Positions 43,169 to 53,662 of a stretch of 64,000 nt of DNA are shown here, piece after piece (position 1 is the first letter of the stretch; each line of letters begins with the position of its first letter). A program made the translations under genes and the position numbers. The notes below the pieces were generated by a model, which saw only the letters and a list, made by a program, of their open reading frames with translations, searched no databases and had not been told where the DNA came from. This stretch comes from Conchocele bisecta (lineage: Eukaryota > Mollusca > Bivalvia > Lucinida > Thyasiridae): positions 88,710,433 to 88,774,432 of the forward strand of contig CM055275.1 of NCBI GenBank assembly GCA_029237695.1. The letters are read 5' to 3'.

Positions 43169-44573
43169 GAACTCTCTGGCGAAGAATAGTAGGAGACCGG
43201 CGATGGCCACGATTAAAGCCCAGGTATTCTCAGCGAGCCATCCGACCGTTTTTGATAATATAGATAACAAGAAGGAGAGGAGACCTCCTATCAAACCAGG
43301 CAGCGCGGCAGCCAACTTTCCTGCTAATTTAGCCAGGAGACTGGCGAGGGCTTTTAGTTGTTTTTTTATCCACTCCTTGGCTCCGCCGGATGGCGCGGGT
43401 GCTGGTGCGGGTGCTGGTGCTGGTGCGGCACCACCATTGACAGTTACAAATAGAGACGATATAGATAGAATTAAGGTCGATATAATCATGCTGAAAGCTG
43501 CGATGATGGTTACTATCGTGACGCCCTTCTCTCTGAACAGAGTGCGAAACCGCTCATCGAGTGTCATGTCCTCGTGCAGAACCCTCGAGATTGTTTCGCG
43601 GCTCCGACTTAATTGGCCGGAAAGCGTCTCACGGTTAGTCGAAGCAGCCTCCAAGCGAGCTTCTCTTTCGTCCCGCAACGACCGCAGGAGTTTGTTTGTT
43701 GACCGCTCGGTAGATTCTCTATCGTCACGGACTTCCCCAAGTTTTCTTTCTTCTAGCGCGATATGTTTGTCCAGCGCCGTGAGTTTGGAGAGGTTATTGA
43801 CCAGTTCGCCCCGAGTTGTTTGCAGAGCCTTATCGAGTCCCAGGAGTTCACGAAGAGGTAATGGTGGGTCATATTTCGTGCCGTTCATTTCGTTGACCGT
43901 GGTTTCAATTGTGTGAATACCGTCGGTGGCTATATGAGGGACATCGCTGAGCTCGCTCATTTCTATAGCGGCGGCCATCTTCGCCAGCGTTTCGTCGGTA
44001 GACCGTAGGGTTTTTACCATTTGTTGAGGCATCTGCGACCGATCATCGATCACTCCGAGAGCTCGAGATAGGGATACTCCATATCGGTTCACGTAAAGAG
44101 GGGCTGAAGAACCGGGTCGGGTCGTTCTTGTACGTCATCAACTTCCACCTATTACCCCATTTAACCCACAAGTCTCCTCTTTTAGTGCTGCGGAACTCCA
44201 ACGTGGCCTTGATGCCGTTTTTAGACACCTCACTCTCCCACCGTTTCACCCGAGACTCAGTTTCCTTGAGAGGTGCCAGCTCATTCTTGGAGATCCCCGC
44301 AGGAATCTCGGCACCGCCCGCCCATGCCGGAGTTGCGGATGGAGCCTCCCACATAGGGGCACCAGCGAATGAAGTTCCTGGTGCGTCTGGATCAAACAAA
44401 GATGCGCCTGGACCAAGCGAAGGCGTATTTCGTGGTTCGCTTGGAACAAACAAAGGTGTATTTTGGGGTGTTGGCGTCTCTATGAAGGTCGTATCGTCAT
44501 AGTCATCGATGTCATCATCATCGCGGAAATCGTTTCTGCCGATTTCATCCATGTCAATATCGTAATCAGCCAT
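43148..44573 (-). pseudogene. Acidic/coiled-coil/hydrophobic Polinton protein, frameshifted
   Basis: The first frame (44573-44043) is acidic (MADYDIDMDEIGRND) with FRSTKRGDLWVKWGNRW. The second (44092-43148) resumes NRYGVSLSRALG. The two overlap and one frameshift near 44060-44090 separates them. The second part has a long coiled coil (ALDKHIALEERKLGEVRDDRE...), a transmembrane helix (IVTIIAAFSMIISTLILSI), an AP repeat, EWIKKQLKALASLLAKLAG, and a hydrophobic C-terminus (KTVGWLAENTWALIVAIAGLL). Homologous to 11709-12977. Possibly a membrane or minor capsid component; function unknown. Confidence 0.6.
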
Positions 44574-44645
44574 ATTTATAATTTCTTAAAATTAATTATG
44601 TATTAAAGACAAAACCATACGGGTTTAATATAGTTTCACTAAATT
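44574..44645. promoter_or_regulatory. Divergent promoter spacer with ATTAATTTTAAGA motif
   Basis: 72-bp A/T-rich spacer between starts at 44573 (minus) and 44646 (plus). It contains the motif on the minus strand (44596-44584), 10 nt from the ATG at 44573. Equivalent to 11657-11708 in Polinton 1. Confidence 0.45.
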
Positions 44646-45854
44646 ATGTCTTCGAGTCAATACGGTCGCAAACTCAATCTATACCGCAGACTGCGTGAGC
44701 CCCTCGGGGCAAAAGGCGTGAGACAGAGTGTCGTTATTACGAACAACCCATCGACGATCGACCAGAACCAGCAGTTCTTGGTCCGCTTCCCCAACCTCGG
44801 AGCTAACGACGTTATTGTGCCGGGTACTGTTCGCCTCGCTTTCACTATTTCGCTGACGTCGACGGACGAGGACCGAACCGTCGTTCAGAACCTTGGTCGC
44901 GCCATCGTCAAGAAGACCATGATAAAGATTTCTGGTAATGAGGTGATGTCGATCGATGACAGCGACGTCTACCATTGTTATCAGGACCTATGGATGACGG
45001 CGCAAGATCGCGAAAACGCTGTCTATCAGGGTATTGACAACAGTAAAAATAAGAACGTAACCAAACTTAGAATCGGGTCTGCTAACAAGGCAGATAACAA
45101 CGCGAGTGACAATGCGGTCGCGGGTGCTTACGGCAACCGCTTCTACATCCCGCTCGACTTTGAGTTGCTGGAGAGTCACATGCCCTACTATTAGAGCGCT
45201 TTGGCTGACCGCCTCGAATACGAACTAACGTTCAACGACTACCGCCGAGTTCTCATAGCCACCGACATGTTATCGACGTATACGATCAACAATGTTTCGC
45301 TGGAGTACGACATGGTCACGATGCCCGAACTCGCGCGATTGATCAGAACCCAGTACGCCGGGTGTGTTGCCATACTTTACGACCGAGTTCTTCGCCATCG
45401 CAAGATGACGAAAGACAAAAGCGACACATTGTGGAATATTAACGTCAACGTACCCAAAATCACGAAGGTAGAGGTGACGATCGAGGGAGTAACCAATCAA
45501 CTCTACAGCGCGGGTCTTCGCACGCACCAGCAGTGGGACGAAGTAAGAAAGCAGTTTGCTGCCGGCTCCAAGCGCTCCCCGGAGGTTGCCGCGGTTGCCA
45601 AAGACCTGCATCTCTCGGCCGTCTCCCTCGCGGAGTTTCTGAATCCCAAATACGCGTTACGGCTAGACATGCGAGACAGCGACGACGACCAAATACACGG
45701 CAACGGACGCCAAGTTGAGAACGCTAGCGAGGGTGTGACGATCCAGATAACCAAAGAGGCGTATGGAAATGGGCCATTGAACGTGTACTTATATATAATT
45801 ACAGATGCACAACTGAACATCGAAGATGGCCGATACGTCTCAGCACTCGACTAA
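44646..45854 (+). pseudogene. Candidate Polinton major capsid protein with one stop and a deletion
   Basis: MSSSQYGRKLNLYRRLREPLG... is continuous to 45854 except for a TAG at 45192-45194. Landmarks match the intact copy at 10367-11656 (DVIVPGTVRLAF, NRFYIPLDFELLESHMPYY, RLEYELTFND, VEVTIEGVTNQLYS, NASEGVTIQI). Between VNVP and KITKVEV about 30 codons present in Polinton 1 are missing in frame. The gene ends 29 bp inside the ATPase gene. The double jelly-roll capsid assignment rests on context, length and conserved pattern. Confidence 0.6.
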
Positions 45855-46514
45855 ATCTAACGATTTATTAATTAATAAATTTGAAAAAATTAAGAAAATT
45901 AACAATCAATACCAATTCACTATTGGAGATGCCCACTCTGCCATAATATGTGGGCAGACAGGATGTGGAAAAACGGTTTTCATCCTAGACTTGCTCGAGG
46001 GCTACTACCGCGATGCCTTTCGTCACATTGTGATCCTGTGTCCCACTGTGCGACACAACGATACTTATCAACGGCGCCCGTGGATATGGTCCGATCCTGA
46101 GGTATACGTTATTGACCCCGGTGATAGGCTTCACGATTGGCTGAGTGGTTTATACCAAAGATTCCAGGGTGAGCCCACCCTATACGTGATTGACGATTGC
46201 TCGACCAAGGCGGCGATGACCAAAAAGAAGGATATGCTCTCTGAGCTCGCATTTTCTGGCCGCCATGCTAGGCAAAGCGTATGGATATCCACTCAAAAGT
46301 ACAACGCCGTCCTCAAGGATCTGCGCGAGCAAACGAAATGGGTCACCCTCTTTCACTGCAAGGACCGAGACTCGTTCGATGACTGTCTTCGAGAGAATGA
46401 CGTTATCCCAACGCGCAAGAACGCCTGGAGGTTCGACAGATGCTTTCGGAAACTAAGCACGCCAAGCTTTTGCTAAAGACTGATCAACCAACTGCTTACG
46501 AAGTTATCAATTAA
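45826..46514 (+). pseudogene. A32-like packaging ATPase, late frameshift
   Basis: MADTSQHSTKSNDLL, Walker A CGQTGCGKT at residues of about 42-50, ILCPTVRHND, Walker B PTLYVIDDC, LSELAFSGRHARQSVW (sensor-like), and CLRENDVIPT. The frame changes near 46412, so the open frame ends at 46476, while homology to Polinton 1 continues in another frame to TAA at 46514 (KLLLKTDQPTAYEV). Only the last 30 or so residues are affected, so partial function cannot be excluded. Packs viral DNA in related systems. Confidence 0.8.
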
Positions 46515-46660
46515 TTAATAATTAATTAGCAATTACTTAACGCTCGTTAGTAATTGCCGAGTAAATGCTTAACAATGCTTAGCAATTGCTGAACAATGCT
46601 GAACAAATGCTTAACAAATGTTGAACAAATGCTGAACAATGGTTAACAATGTTAACAATT
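46515..46660. repeat. Array of GCTGAACAA/TGCTTAACAA words
   Basis: About ten degenerate 10-14-bp units (AATGCTTAACAATGCTTAGCAATTGCTGAACAA and so on, seen as short words) follow the ATPase. A repeat-rich spacer is also found here in Polinton 1 (9500-9722). Confidence 0.65.
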
Positions 46661-46693
46661 TGGTGCTCCGCTGCGAGCTTTGTTGCGAGCATA

Positions 46694-46783
46694 ATGGTGA
46701 TCATAAGTATCGGGTGGTGCGCTTGGCAATATGTTAAAGTGATGAGACTTGTTAGAATAGTTAAATTAATTTTAAGAAAAATG
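46694..46783 (+). pseudogene. N-terminal membrane-helix part of DIRS-split gene
   Basis: ATG at 46694 begins a hydrophobic helix (IISIGWCAWQYV) and a basic amphipathic stretch. The frame reaches ATG 46781-46783, where the DIRS element begins and soon supplies a stop. The equivalent region in Polinton 1 (9499 onward) is fused to the soluble domain, which here lies at 52997-53662. A 13-bp motif, ATTAATTTTAAGA (46765-46777), just before ATG 46781 suggests that this ATG may itself be a start. Confidence 0.7.
46765..46777 (+). promoter_or_regulatory. Promoter-like motif ATTAATTTTAAGA
   Basis: Third copy of the 13-mer, 3 nt before the ATG at 46781. Confidence 0.45.
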
Positions 46784-46822
46784 GAAATTTTTTAATGTAA
46801 AATTTATATTAATGATACTTAT

Positions 46823-46998
46823 ACCTGTTTTTTACTACTGCTTTTTGGTTTCCCTAAAAGCTAGCGGCAGGGATATTCCCAACCCCATTTTCCCCATTGC
46901 GCCAATGCGCACATAAAGGGAAAATCACAATACCCATGTGAATAGCCACATCGGAAGGTGCCCAAATGTATACCGGATATCGCCATTATATTTCCCTG
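46823..46998 (+). repeat. DIRS inverted terminal repeat (3' end of element)
   Basis: ACCTGTTTTTTACTACTGCT... to TTATATTTCCCTG. Inverse of 52805-52979 with about 95% identity by eye. The outer extension 46781-46822 is unique to this end. Confidence 0.9.
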
Positions 46999-47056
46999 CT
47001 ATAGAGAAAAAAAGATCCGATAAAACAACTGAGCGGGGTGGGAGGTGGGAATACCC

Positions 47057-47144
47057 TAGTAAAAAACAGGTAAGTATCATTAATATAAATTTTACATTAA
47101 AAAATTTCCATATTAATATCAACGTTACCTGTTTTTTACTACTG
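47057..47144. repeat. DIRS internal complementary region
   Basis: Contains TAGTAAAAAACAGG, then the complement of the left outer extension (ATTAATATAAATTTTACATT...), then CAT, then the complement of the right outer extension (ATTAATATCAACGTT), then ACCTGTTTTTTACTACTGCT. In DIRS replication this region templates the junction of the circular intermediate. Confidence 0.9.
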
Positions 47145-47700
47145 CTGAATTCGTCCATTGGTGGGAGGTCCGAGTTGACCCTTAGTTGTTTGACATGTCA
47201 CATAAAATAAATTATCCGTAACATATCTGTATCTATTACCATGTGAAAACTAGTGCAACAATCTTAGTTATTCACATGGTTAGTACAATGTATACAACCA
47301 CACCTCCACCAAAACTATGGGAAAGGGAGATAACAAACGTTCTAAACCTATACACACCTTGAGATCCCTCGCATGTACATTAACATCGGCGGGTCACGCC
47401 CCCTCCCCTTTTCTGTTTAATCCAAGAAACATCCCCAATCTGCAGCTATTCCTTAGGAATTGGTGATGCTCATTTAAATGTACTTCATGTACTCCATGTA
47501 CTTCCCGCTTACCACATATCATTCAAAATAACCATTAGCAACATTGTGGTAATCGGTACTATCGTCCTGATAACTGTCTGCGATCAATTTCCCGCTTACC
47601 ACCATCACGCGAAAACATTCACTTAAGCACAACTAACACTAATTCCCTATATATATGCAGATCTATATTACATATGTTGAGTAACCACTCATAATGTATC
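47145..47700. other. DIRS 3' non-coding region
   Basis: Between the internal complementary region and the recombinase gene. No features recognised. Confidence 0.5.
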
Positions 47701-47724
47701 GTGATCCCCAAAAAATGGTTACCC

Positions 47725-49091
47725 CTATTCCACAGCTGAAGAACCTTTACATATTAGATTCTTAAACTGTGTAACCCCCTTCCACAGCACATCCTCTAAG
47801 CTCACTATCCTGGTGCATATTGTGAATGTAAATAAGTTAATTTCCAACCATTTGACTTGCAGCAACCAAAGGACCCAATTTGTACAAATCCTGGCTCTGA
47901 ACTGACATAGACCGAAGATAGAACTTAGAAAATGTGCTATGTGACTTCCAGCATGCAGCATTTAAAATGTTAACAATGGGTGCGTGATTGAAAAGTGCTT
48001 ACTGCTCGGACTTCATTAGCATTGATCTTAAGCATGGACAATTTCCGGTTGGATATCCCTTGATAAGCTCTGCGAATAGCAAGGGATATCCATCTGGAGA
48101 TCGTCGCCTTAGATACTTCACTGTCCCCTACCAGTGGAATAAACAGCTTACGCCTATTCCTTCGACTGCTGGCTGATATTTTCAGATAATGTTTTATTGC
48201 TCTGACGGGGCACAAAGATCCATCTGTATTCTCCTGTCCCAGTAAACTGGGGATTTGAAATGATTCCGGAAGTGACCTACTGCGATGTGTTTTTGGCAAA
48301 AAATTGATATCATAAGCCAGTGTCATAATTTTGCCACATTCGTCAAAGAAAACCCCGTCTGCAGCCAATGCATACAATTCGCTGCTGCGTTTAGCCGAAG
48401 CAAAAGCCAAAAGGAAAGCAGTTTTAATTGACAAGTCTGATATTGACGCCTCGTCCATCGGCTCATATGGTCTCTCTGAAAGTGCAAACAAAACACATGT
48501 CAAATTCCACTTTGGAGTGACTGATCTAGATACCGGACGCTCCCTCTCAAAAAACCGCATGAGCTCAGAAATGCGGTTATCTGAACCAACCTCCTTGACC
48601 TTTAGGTCACCAAATCTATACGCACTAGCCAGAGCTGAGCGGTACCCTTTAATTGTGGAAGGTGAGCATTTTTTAACATCAAACAAGTAGATAAAAAATT
48701 CTGCTACCTCACCCATAGCGGGATTGCGTGGATCGACCGACCTCTCGACACACCAGTTAGAGAATACTGACCATTTGGCATCGTAACAGGAGGAAGTTGA
48801 CGGCCTTCTGGCCCCTGAAATGCAAGTGGCAGCCCTCTCTGAAAACTGGTCACCTCTGACAGATTCCCGGATAATCTCCAGGCGCACAGGTTTAGGCACT
48901 GGATGTTCTGATGCCACACCTGACCCCTGTGCTGTGATAGGAGATCCGCATCGAGGGGCCACTAATAACTCCATCAACTGAGTGAACCAACTTCGCTGTG
49001 GCCACCACGGGGCCACCAGAGTCATCTTGCACCCCGACGCCCTTATCTTCTGCAGGACCCTTGGGATTAGGATAAAAGGGGTAAAAAGCAT
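47725..49091 (-). pseudogene. DIRS tyrosine recombinase, broken at the catalytic C-terminus
   Basis: A frame open from 49091 to 47970 covers the end of the RT/RNase H polyprotein region (FILIPRVLQKIRASGCK, APWWPQRSWF) and then the recombinase: an SAM-like core (SVFSNWCVERSVDP, STIKGYRSALASAY), box I (LAFASAKRSSEL) and box II (INANEVRAVSTF). At box II the usual HxxR appears as NxxR. The frame stops at 47970. The expected C-terminal Trp/Tyr region is seen only in broken form with further stops (47960-47870). Inactive by these signs. The enzyme family inserts circular DIRS DNA. Confidence 0.8.
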
Positions 49092-50841
49092 ACATGTCCA
49101 GATGCCTCCACTCGAAGGACATTGCGTCTACCCCCCATGCTGCTGCATCTGGCACCGGGGAGACAAAAAGTGGGAGTTTTGCGTTTACCCTTGTCGCAAA
49201 CAGGTCCAGCATGGGGTTTCCCCACCTGTTTATCAGGGCAGCGGCCACATCCCTCCGCAACGCCCACTCTGTGAGCACCTGCTTCGAATCCCTCGACAGG
49301 TAATCTGCCAGAACGTTGCTTTTCCCCGCAATGTGCCGGGTATGCAGAACTATGTCCCGCTGCCGGCACCAGAGAAGCAGCTGTCTCGTCTCCATGTACA
49401 GGAGAGCCGAGTGAGTCCCCCTTGTTTGTTCAAGTAAGCAACTACAGTAGTATTGTCTGTTGATACTTGAACAACTTTGCCCTGCACATGCGGTTCTGCT
49501 TGGCCCAATGCCAACGTCACGGCCTTCAGCTCCAGCATGTTTTATATGTTCGCGAGCCTGTTCCCGAGACCAGGTGCCCTTGAACAACAGACCCAATGGG
49601 TCTAGATGGGCCCCCCAACCGACTTTCGACGCATCCGTCGAGAGAAATAATACTGGTTCCGGTGGGAACATGGGCACACCCTGAATGTATTTGTCCTTGA
49701 CTGCCCACCACCGGAGGTGTCTCTTCAAATCGCTGGACAGCCGGATCAACATATCCAGAGGACAGCAATGAGGTGTCCAATGGAACAGCAGGTAGAACTG
49801 CAATGGCCTCAGATGTAACCGGCCCAGACCTAGAAAATTTGCTGCTGCATTGAGCACGCCCAGTAATGACAGGAACTTCCGGGCGGTGATTACTGACATA
49901 TCGAGAATCGAGAACACCAAGTCCAATATGCTCCGAGTTCTCTCGAGGGGTACTCTTACTATTCCAACTGAAGTCAGGAAATTCATTCAGACGTAACAAA
50001 AGTTCTGTCTGGGAATGAGATCCGACTTCTCCAGGTTTGGAACTAGACCGAGACTGGTGACCGAATGCCAAACTATTGCCAGGTCTTGTAAGAGTACTTC
50101 CCTTGACCCCCGATGAAGTAACCAGTCGTCGAAATACTGAAGGAGATTTATTCCCTTCCTTCGATTGACGGCCGCCACCACTTCCATAAGTTTGGTGAAT
50201 GCCTTCGGCGCCGTGGCAATCCCGAATGGGAGGACCGTAAACTGATATGCCCGACCCTGCCACAGAAAACGAAGGTACTTCCTTGATGTTGGGCGAATGG
50301 GAACATGAAGGTACGCGTCCATTAGGTCGATGGAGACGGCCCAGTCTCCCAGAGAAATCGTGTTGCGGATTGACTGGGCAGTCTCCATTTTGAAATGGTC
50401 CACTACCATGAACTTGTTCAGTGCCGACAAGTCCAGTACTGGGCGCAGCTTTCCGTTCTTTTTCGGCACTACGAAAAGTCTGCTGTAGTAGCCGGGGCTG
50501 GATGTATCCCGGACTACTTCTATCGCTCGTTTTGCCAGCAGAGATGTGATCTCCTGTTGGAGACAGTTTCTCTTGACTGGATCTCGACAGATCTCGCTCT
50601 CGGGTAACGAGACCCGTAGCGGTGGATCCTCGATAAAAGGTATGCTGTACCCTTTTGCCACAATATCGAGGATCCAACTGCTGTTGGTTATCTCCTCCCA
50701 TTCGTTGGCGAAGTAAGACAACCTCCCTCCTACAGGTAGCGAGGAGAATGGTATGTCGAGATCGAGCGATTTTCCCCGCACTACCTCAGAACGACCCCCT
50801 ACGAGGCCTGGACCTGGAGAAACGAGACCCCCTATCCCCAC
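48892..50841 (-). pseudogene. DIRS reverse transcriptase / RNase H, broken
   Basis: RT: EVVRDTSSPGYYSRLFVVPKK, RPVLDLSALNKF, WAVSIDLMDAYLHVPI (motif A), FGIATAPKAFTKLM, LQYFDDWLLHR (catalytic YxDD as FDD). An in-frame TGA (49987-49989) ends the first frame; homology continues in the same frame with MNFLTSVGIVRVPLER. RNase H begins LFLSTDASKVGWGAHL (first Asp), then frame changes at about 49540 and 49350 place MLELKAVTLAL and STDNTTVVAYLNKQGG in another frame before returning to HIAGKSNVLADYLSR. A last frame change near 49085 leads into the recombinase frame. Confidence 0.85.
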
Positions 50842-51037
50842 CCTGCCACGCCCTCGCTGGAACCGGCCCCGCTGGCCTGGAGCTGGCGTGGAGGATTGAA
50901 ACGGTGTAGGCTGTGTAAACCCCCCTGTGCTAGTGGACGGCTTAGAAAATGCTGCCTGATTGGATTACATATTCCTTGCCGGAGGGGTGGGTTTGCGTAA
51001 TCTATGCATCGGGTTTGACAGCACATTCCTCTGTCTG

Positions 51038-52520
51038 TCAGCCAAATCTTCCGCAGCTACTCCGCACATTTACCCCTAACAAACTGGGGGATGTCAGCGG
51101 GCATGCTCGGAGTGTCTCCCTACCCTGTCCTGGCAGAATAGACGCACTGTTAATAGCTGCGTCTCTCCGACACATTAGTAGGTCTGTAGACATTGACATA
51201 GCGGACCCCATGATATGCCTGCTAGCCTTAGCCGCTGACTGCAGAAGGACCAACAGAGTTTCAAAATGTTCCTCTAAATTGATTCCCTTGTGCAATGCAG
51301 CAAGAAACAAATCCAAATGTGATGCCATCGACACCATTATTCTAGATCTCGCTTCTAGCGACTCGGCTAGCACCGACGAGACTACCGGAGGGCATGAACC
51401 ACGAATGCCCACCTTCTGGGCGTCACTGTCAAGTGCGGGATTTTTAACAGGCCAATGTTCTGTATGTACACGGTATGACTTGGGTGCTAATCTTCTAGTG
51501 AAGTCTTTGGGAACTGACGACCCAGACTTTTTCAGATCCAACCCAGAATCCGTCTCAATACTATCGGCCATTGCCTGAACAGTCGACGAATGTGGGAGCA
51601 TGGGCAAGTCCGAATCTACCTGTGCCTCTTCCAACTCTAGAAGGGACCTAACTCGTGCTTTCGGCCGTGGTTGCGACGGGCAATGGACCTCGTCGTTCAC
51701 GAGTGCATAAACCGCCGCAATAGTGTCTGAATAGTTAAGGGCCGGGGCTTCCTCATCATGCTCGCCCTTATCCGCATCCGACTCTACGGAATAATCTACT
51801 TCCTCTCGAACCACCGGAGCGTGGACGGCCGAAGCCTCTGTCGGTCCGCCCAATCGCTCTACTGCAATTGTATGAGTTGAAGGAGCATCAGTCCGCGACT
51901 GTACTATGCCTTCAATCATGCTTTTAATCGAGCTAAGTAGTTCTCATGTATCTGACACTGGGGGAGACTGACGGGGTCTTTTACGTTTGCGTCGTCTCAC
52001 CTCAGGTGACGAGGAGCTTGGAGATGATGATGTACTGTATCTCCTACTCCTACGGTGTTTCCTACTCTTACTATGCTCGCGTGACTCACGGGGCACCCTG
52101 TCGGATGTGTTAGCCGTGGTAACCCTTTGGTTAGTCACAACAGATTCCGCCGAATCTGGCACCACAAAAACTGGAGGCGGGCAATGGGGGCCGTACGGCG
52201 TACACCATTGCACCGTCTCCATGAGGTGGTGGAACCTGTGGGGGTTGTACTGAACTATCTACCTGTAACTCCCCACCCGTCTCCTCTACAGCTACATTGC
52301 CACTTACCTTGGGTAAGCTGCGACTCTTGCCCAAAGCCGGGGCTTTGCCCTTTTTACTTCCCAAAGCCTTGGCCATTTTCCAAGTGCGGTGACCCCAGAA
52401 AAAAGTTACCGAACATGGATGATCAACTGAACAAACACAACACGCCACACATGTCTGGCCATGGTTGTCCCAGTTCGATAATTCTTTCCCACAATCACCA
52501 CACACACTGGAATTATCCAT
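51038..52520 (-). pseudogene. DIRS Gag-like ORF1, broken
   Basis: The N-terminus (52520, MDNSSVCGDCGKEL) is a cysteine-rich zinc-binding region (CGDCG...CVACCVC). The frame shifts near 52210 into a basic SR-like stretch (KHRRSRRYSTSSSPSSSS), has a TGA at 51944-51946, then stays in frame from MIEGIVQSRTDA to 51038. The C-terminal half has helical LEEHFETLLVLLQSAAKASRH. Ahead of the RT a Gln/Pro/Gly-rich linker reads across 51026-50832. Typical DIRS ORF1 placement. Confidence 0.7.
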
Positions 52521-52804
52521 TATAATAATTAATTAAATAATGAAAACACTCACCCGACGTCTACACACGCCCGAATAATCCCACTCCACGTGGTGGGAAA
52601 GTGTTGCCGTGTTGACAGCTGATCAGAATTAGGCAGCAACACTCAACTTACACGAAAAAAATACGCCAATTAGACGCAAATAAACGACTCCCAAAGGAAG
52701 AAGAATTACGTATAATAAATGCCACGTCACAATTCGCTAGCAAACTATGAAAAAAAAAACACAGTAAATTGCCGAAGACAAAAGACACGTCTTTGTTCAT
52801 TCGG
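52521..52804. other. DIRS 5' non-coding region
   Basis: Between the terminal repeat and Gag. Contains a TTATTTAATTAATTATTATAATG-like A/T tract immediately upstream of the Gag start (short blocks as seen). No other feature. Confidence 0.5.
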
Positions 52805-52979
52805 CAGGGAAAATATAATGGCGATATCCGGTATACATTCGGGCACCTTCCGGTGTGGCTATTCACACGGGTATAGTGATTTTCCCTTTATGTGCGCATT
52901 GGCGCAATGGGGAAAATGGGGTTGGGAATATCCCTGCCGCTAGCTTTTAGGGAAACCAAAAAGCAGTAGTAAAAAACAG
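52805..52979 (+). repeat. DIRS inverted terminal repeat (5' end of element)
   Basis: Inverse of 46823-46998. Followed by the 20-bp outer extension AACGTTGATATTAAT and ATG at 52997. Confidence 0.9.
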
Positions 52980-52996
52980 GTAACGTTGATATTAAT

Positions 52997-53662
52997 ATGA
53001 ACTGCGACGAACTTCTCGATCAGCTAATAGAAGAAACCTCAACTCCGACTGCCAACATCCTGAAAGATAATGATCTGATAGAGCAATCGGAATCAACTCC
53101 AACGGCGGTTGGTATTGGGTTGAGTGCAACGACTCCGAATGAAAATGAAAATGCGGCGCGACGAGAGCGGCTAGCTGCGCTGGTTGCTGGGGGACAATCG
53201 GAGCATTATCTCGGTAGGCGTCTCTCAGTTTTTCAGGTGGATAAGATGTCAGATGCAGAGATCGATAAAATGTATGCGCGATACGAATCTAGGTTAGGTG
53301 CGGAGATGACAAAAACTCTCGGATCGGCGGCTATTCATTTGTACGCAACCGCCGTTAGTATACTTCTCCCTATACCAAACACCGTGGGATTGATTGACGA
53401 TCTAGAGACTGACCCTTTTATAGGTCACATTCTTAGAACAGCCTGCTGCTCAATTTATCACAAGTTTGGAATGTACTTAGCTCCGCTGACAACTGCGTTG
53501 ACCACGGGTAAACACTGTCAATTTGGACATATATGCCCACAAACTATAAGCCCTAATATTAATATCATAAATGATGACACAAGACACACCCGCGAGAGTG
53601 ACAGAGTTGAAACCGATTGCTCCAACCCAATCGAACCAGAGTGTTACTCCGCCACTGGATGA
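52997..53662 (+). CDS. Soluble part of DIRS-split Polinton protein (221 aa)
   Basis: Open from ATG 52997, which is also the DIRS junction trinucleotide. It begins MNCDELLDQLIEE, then YARYESRLGAEMTKTLG, LLPIPNTVGLIDDLETDPFIGH, and APLTTALTTGKHCQF, all matching the Polinton 1 protein at 8897-9499. The reading frame itself is intact, so if the true start is this ATG only the promoter was displaced. The C-terminal 40 residues are polar and not conserved. Function unknown. Confidence 0.7.
   Translation: MNCDELLDQLIEETSTPTANILKDNDLIEQSESTPTAVGIGLSATTPNENENAARRERLAALVAGGQSEHYLGRRLSVFQVDKMSDAEIDKMYARYESRLGAEMTKTLGSAAIHLYATAVSILLPIPNTVGLIDDLETDPFIGHILRTACCSIYHKFGMYLAPLTTALTTGKHCQFGHICPQTISPNINIINDDTRHTRESDRVETDCSNPIEPECYSATG

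Larger units (their letters stand above)
46781..52999 (-). mobile_element. DIRS-type tyrosine-recombinase retrotransposon
   Basis: Encodes Gag, RT, RNase H and a tyrosine recombinase on the minus strand. Inverted terminal repeats (46823-46998, 52805-52979) carry different outer extensions. An internal complementary region at 47057-47144 contains the complement of both outer ends joined at CAT (47109-47111). ATG is present at both junctions (46781-46783, 52997-52999) with no other target duplication. This is the diagnostic architecture of DIRS elements. Several genes carry lesions. Confidence 0.9.

Noticed and set aside
43203..43916. 237-codon plus-strand frame opposite the coiled-coil protein
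   Set aside because: Antisense to a conserved gene; arginine/serine-rich shadow with no homology to Polinton 1.
47057..47144. Splice donor CAGGTAAGTAT in the DIRS internal complementary region
   Set aside because: A good consensus, but fully explained as the complement of the element end; no exon evidence on that strand.
46781..47144. A second small DIRS insertion beside the large one
   Set aside because: At first the inverted ends looked like two tandem elements; the central block joins complements of both outer ends, which is the internal complementary region of one element.
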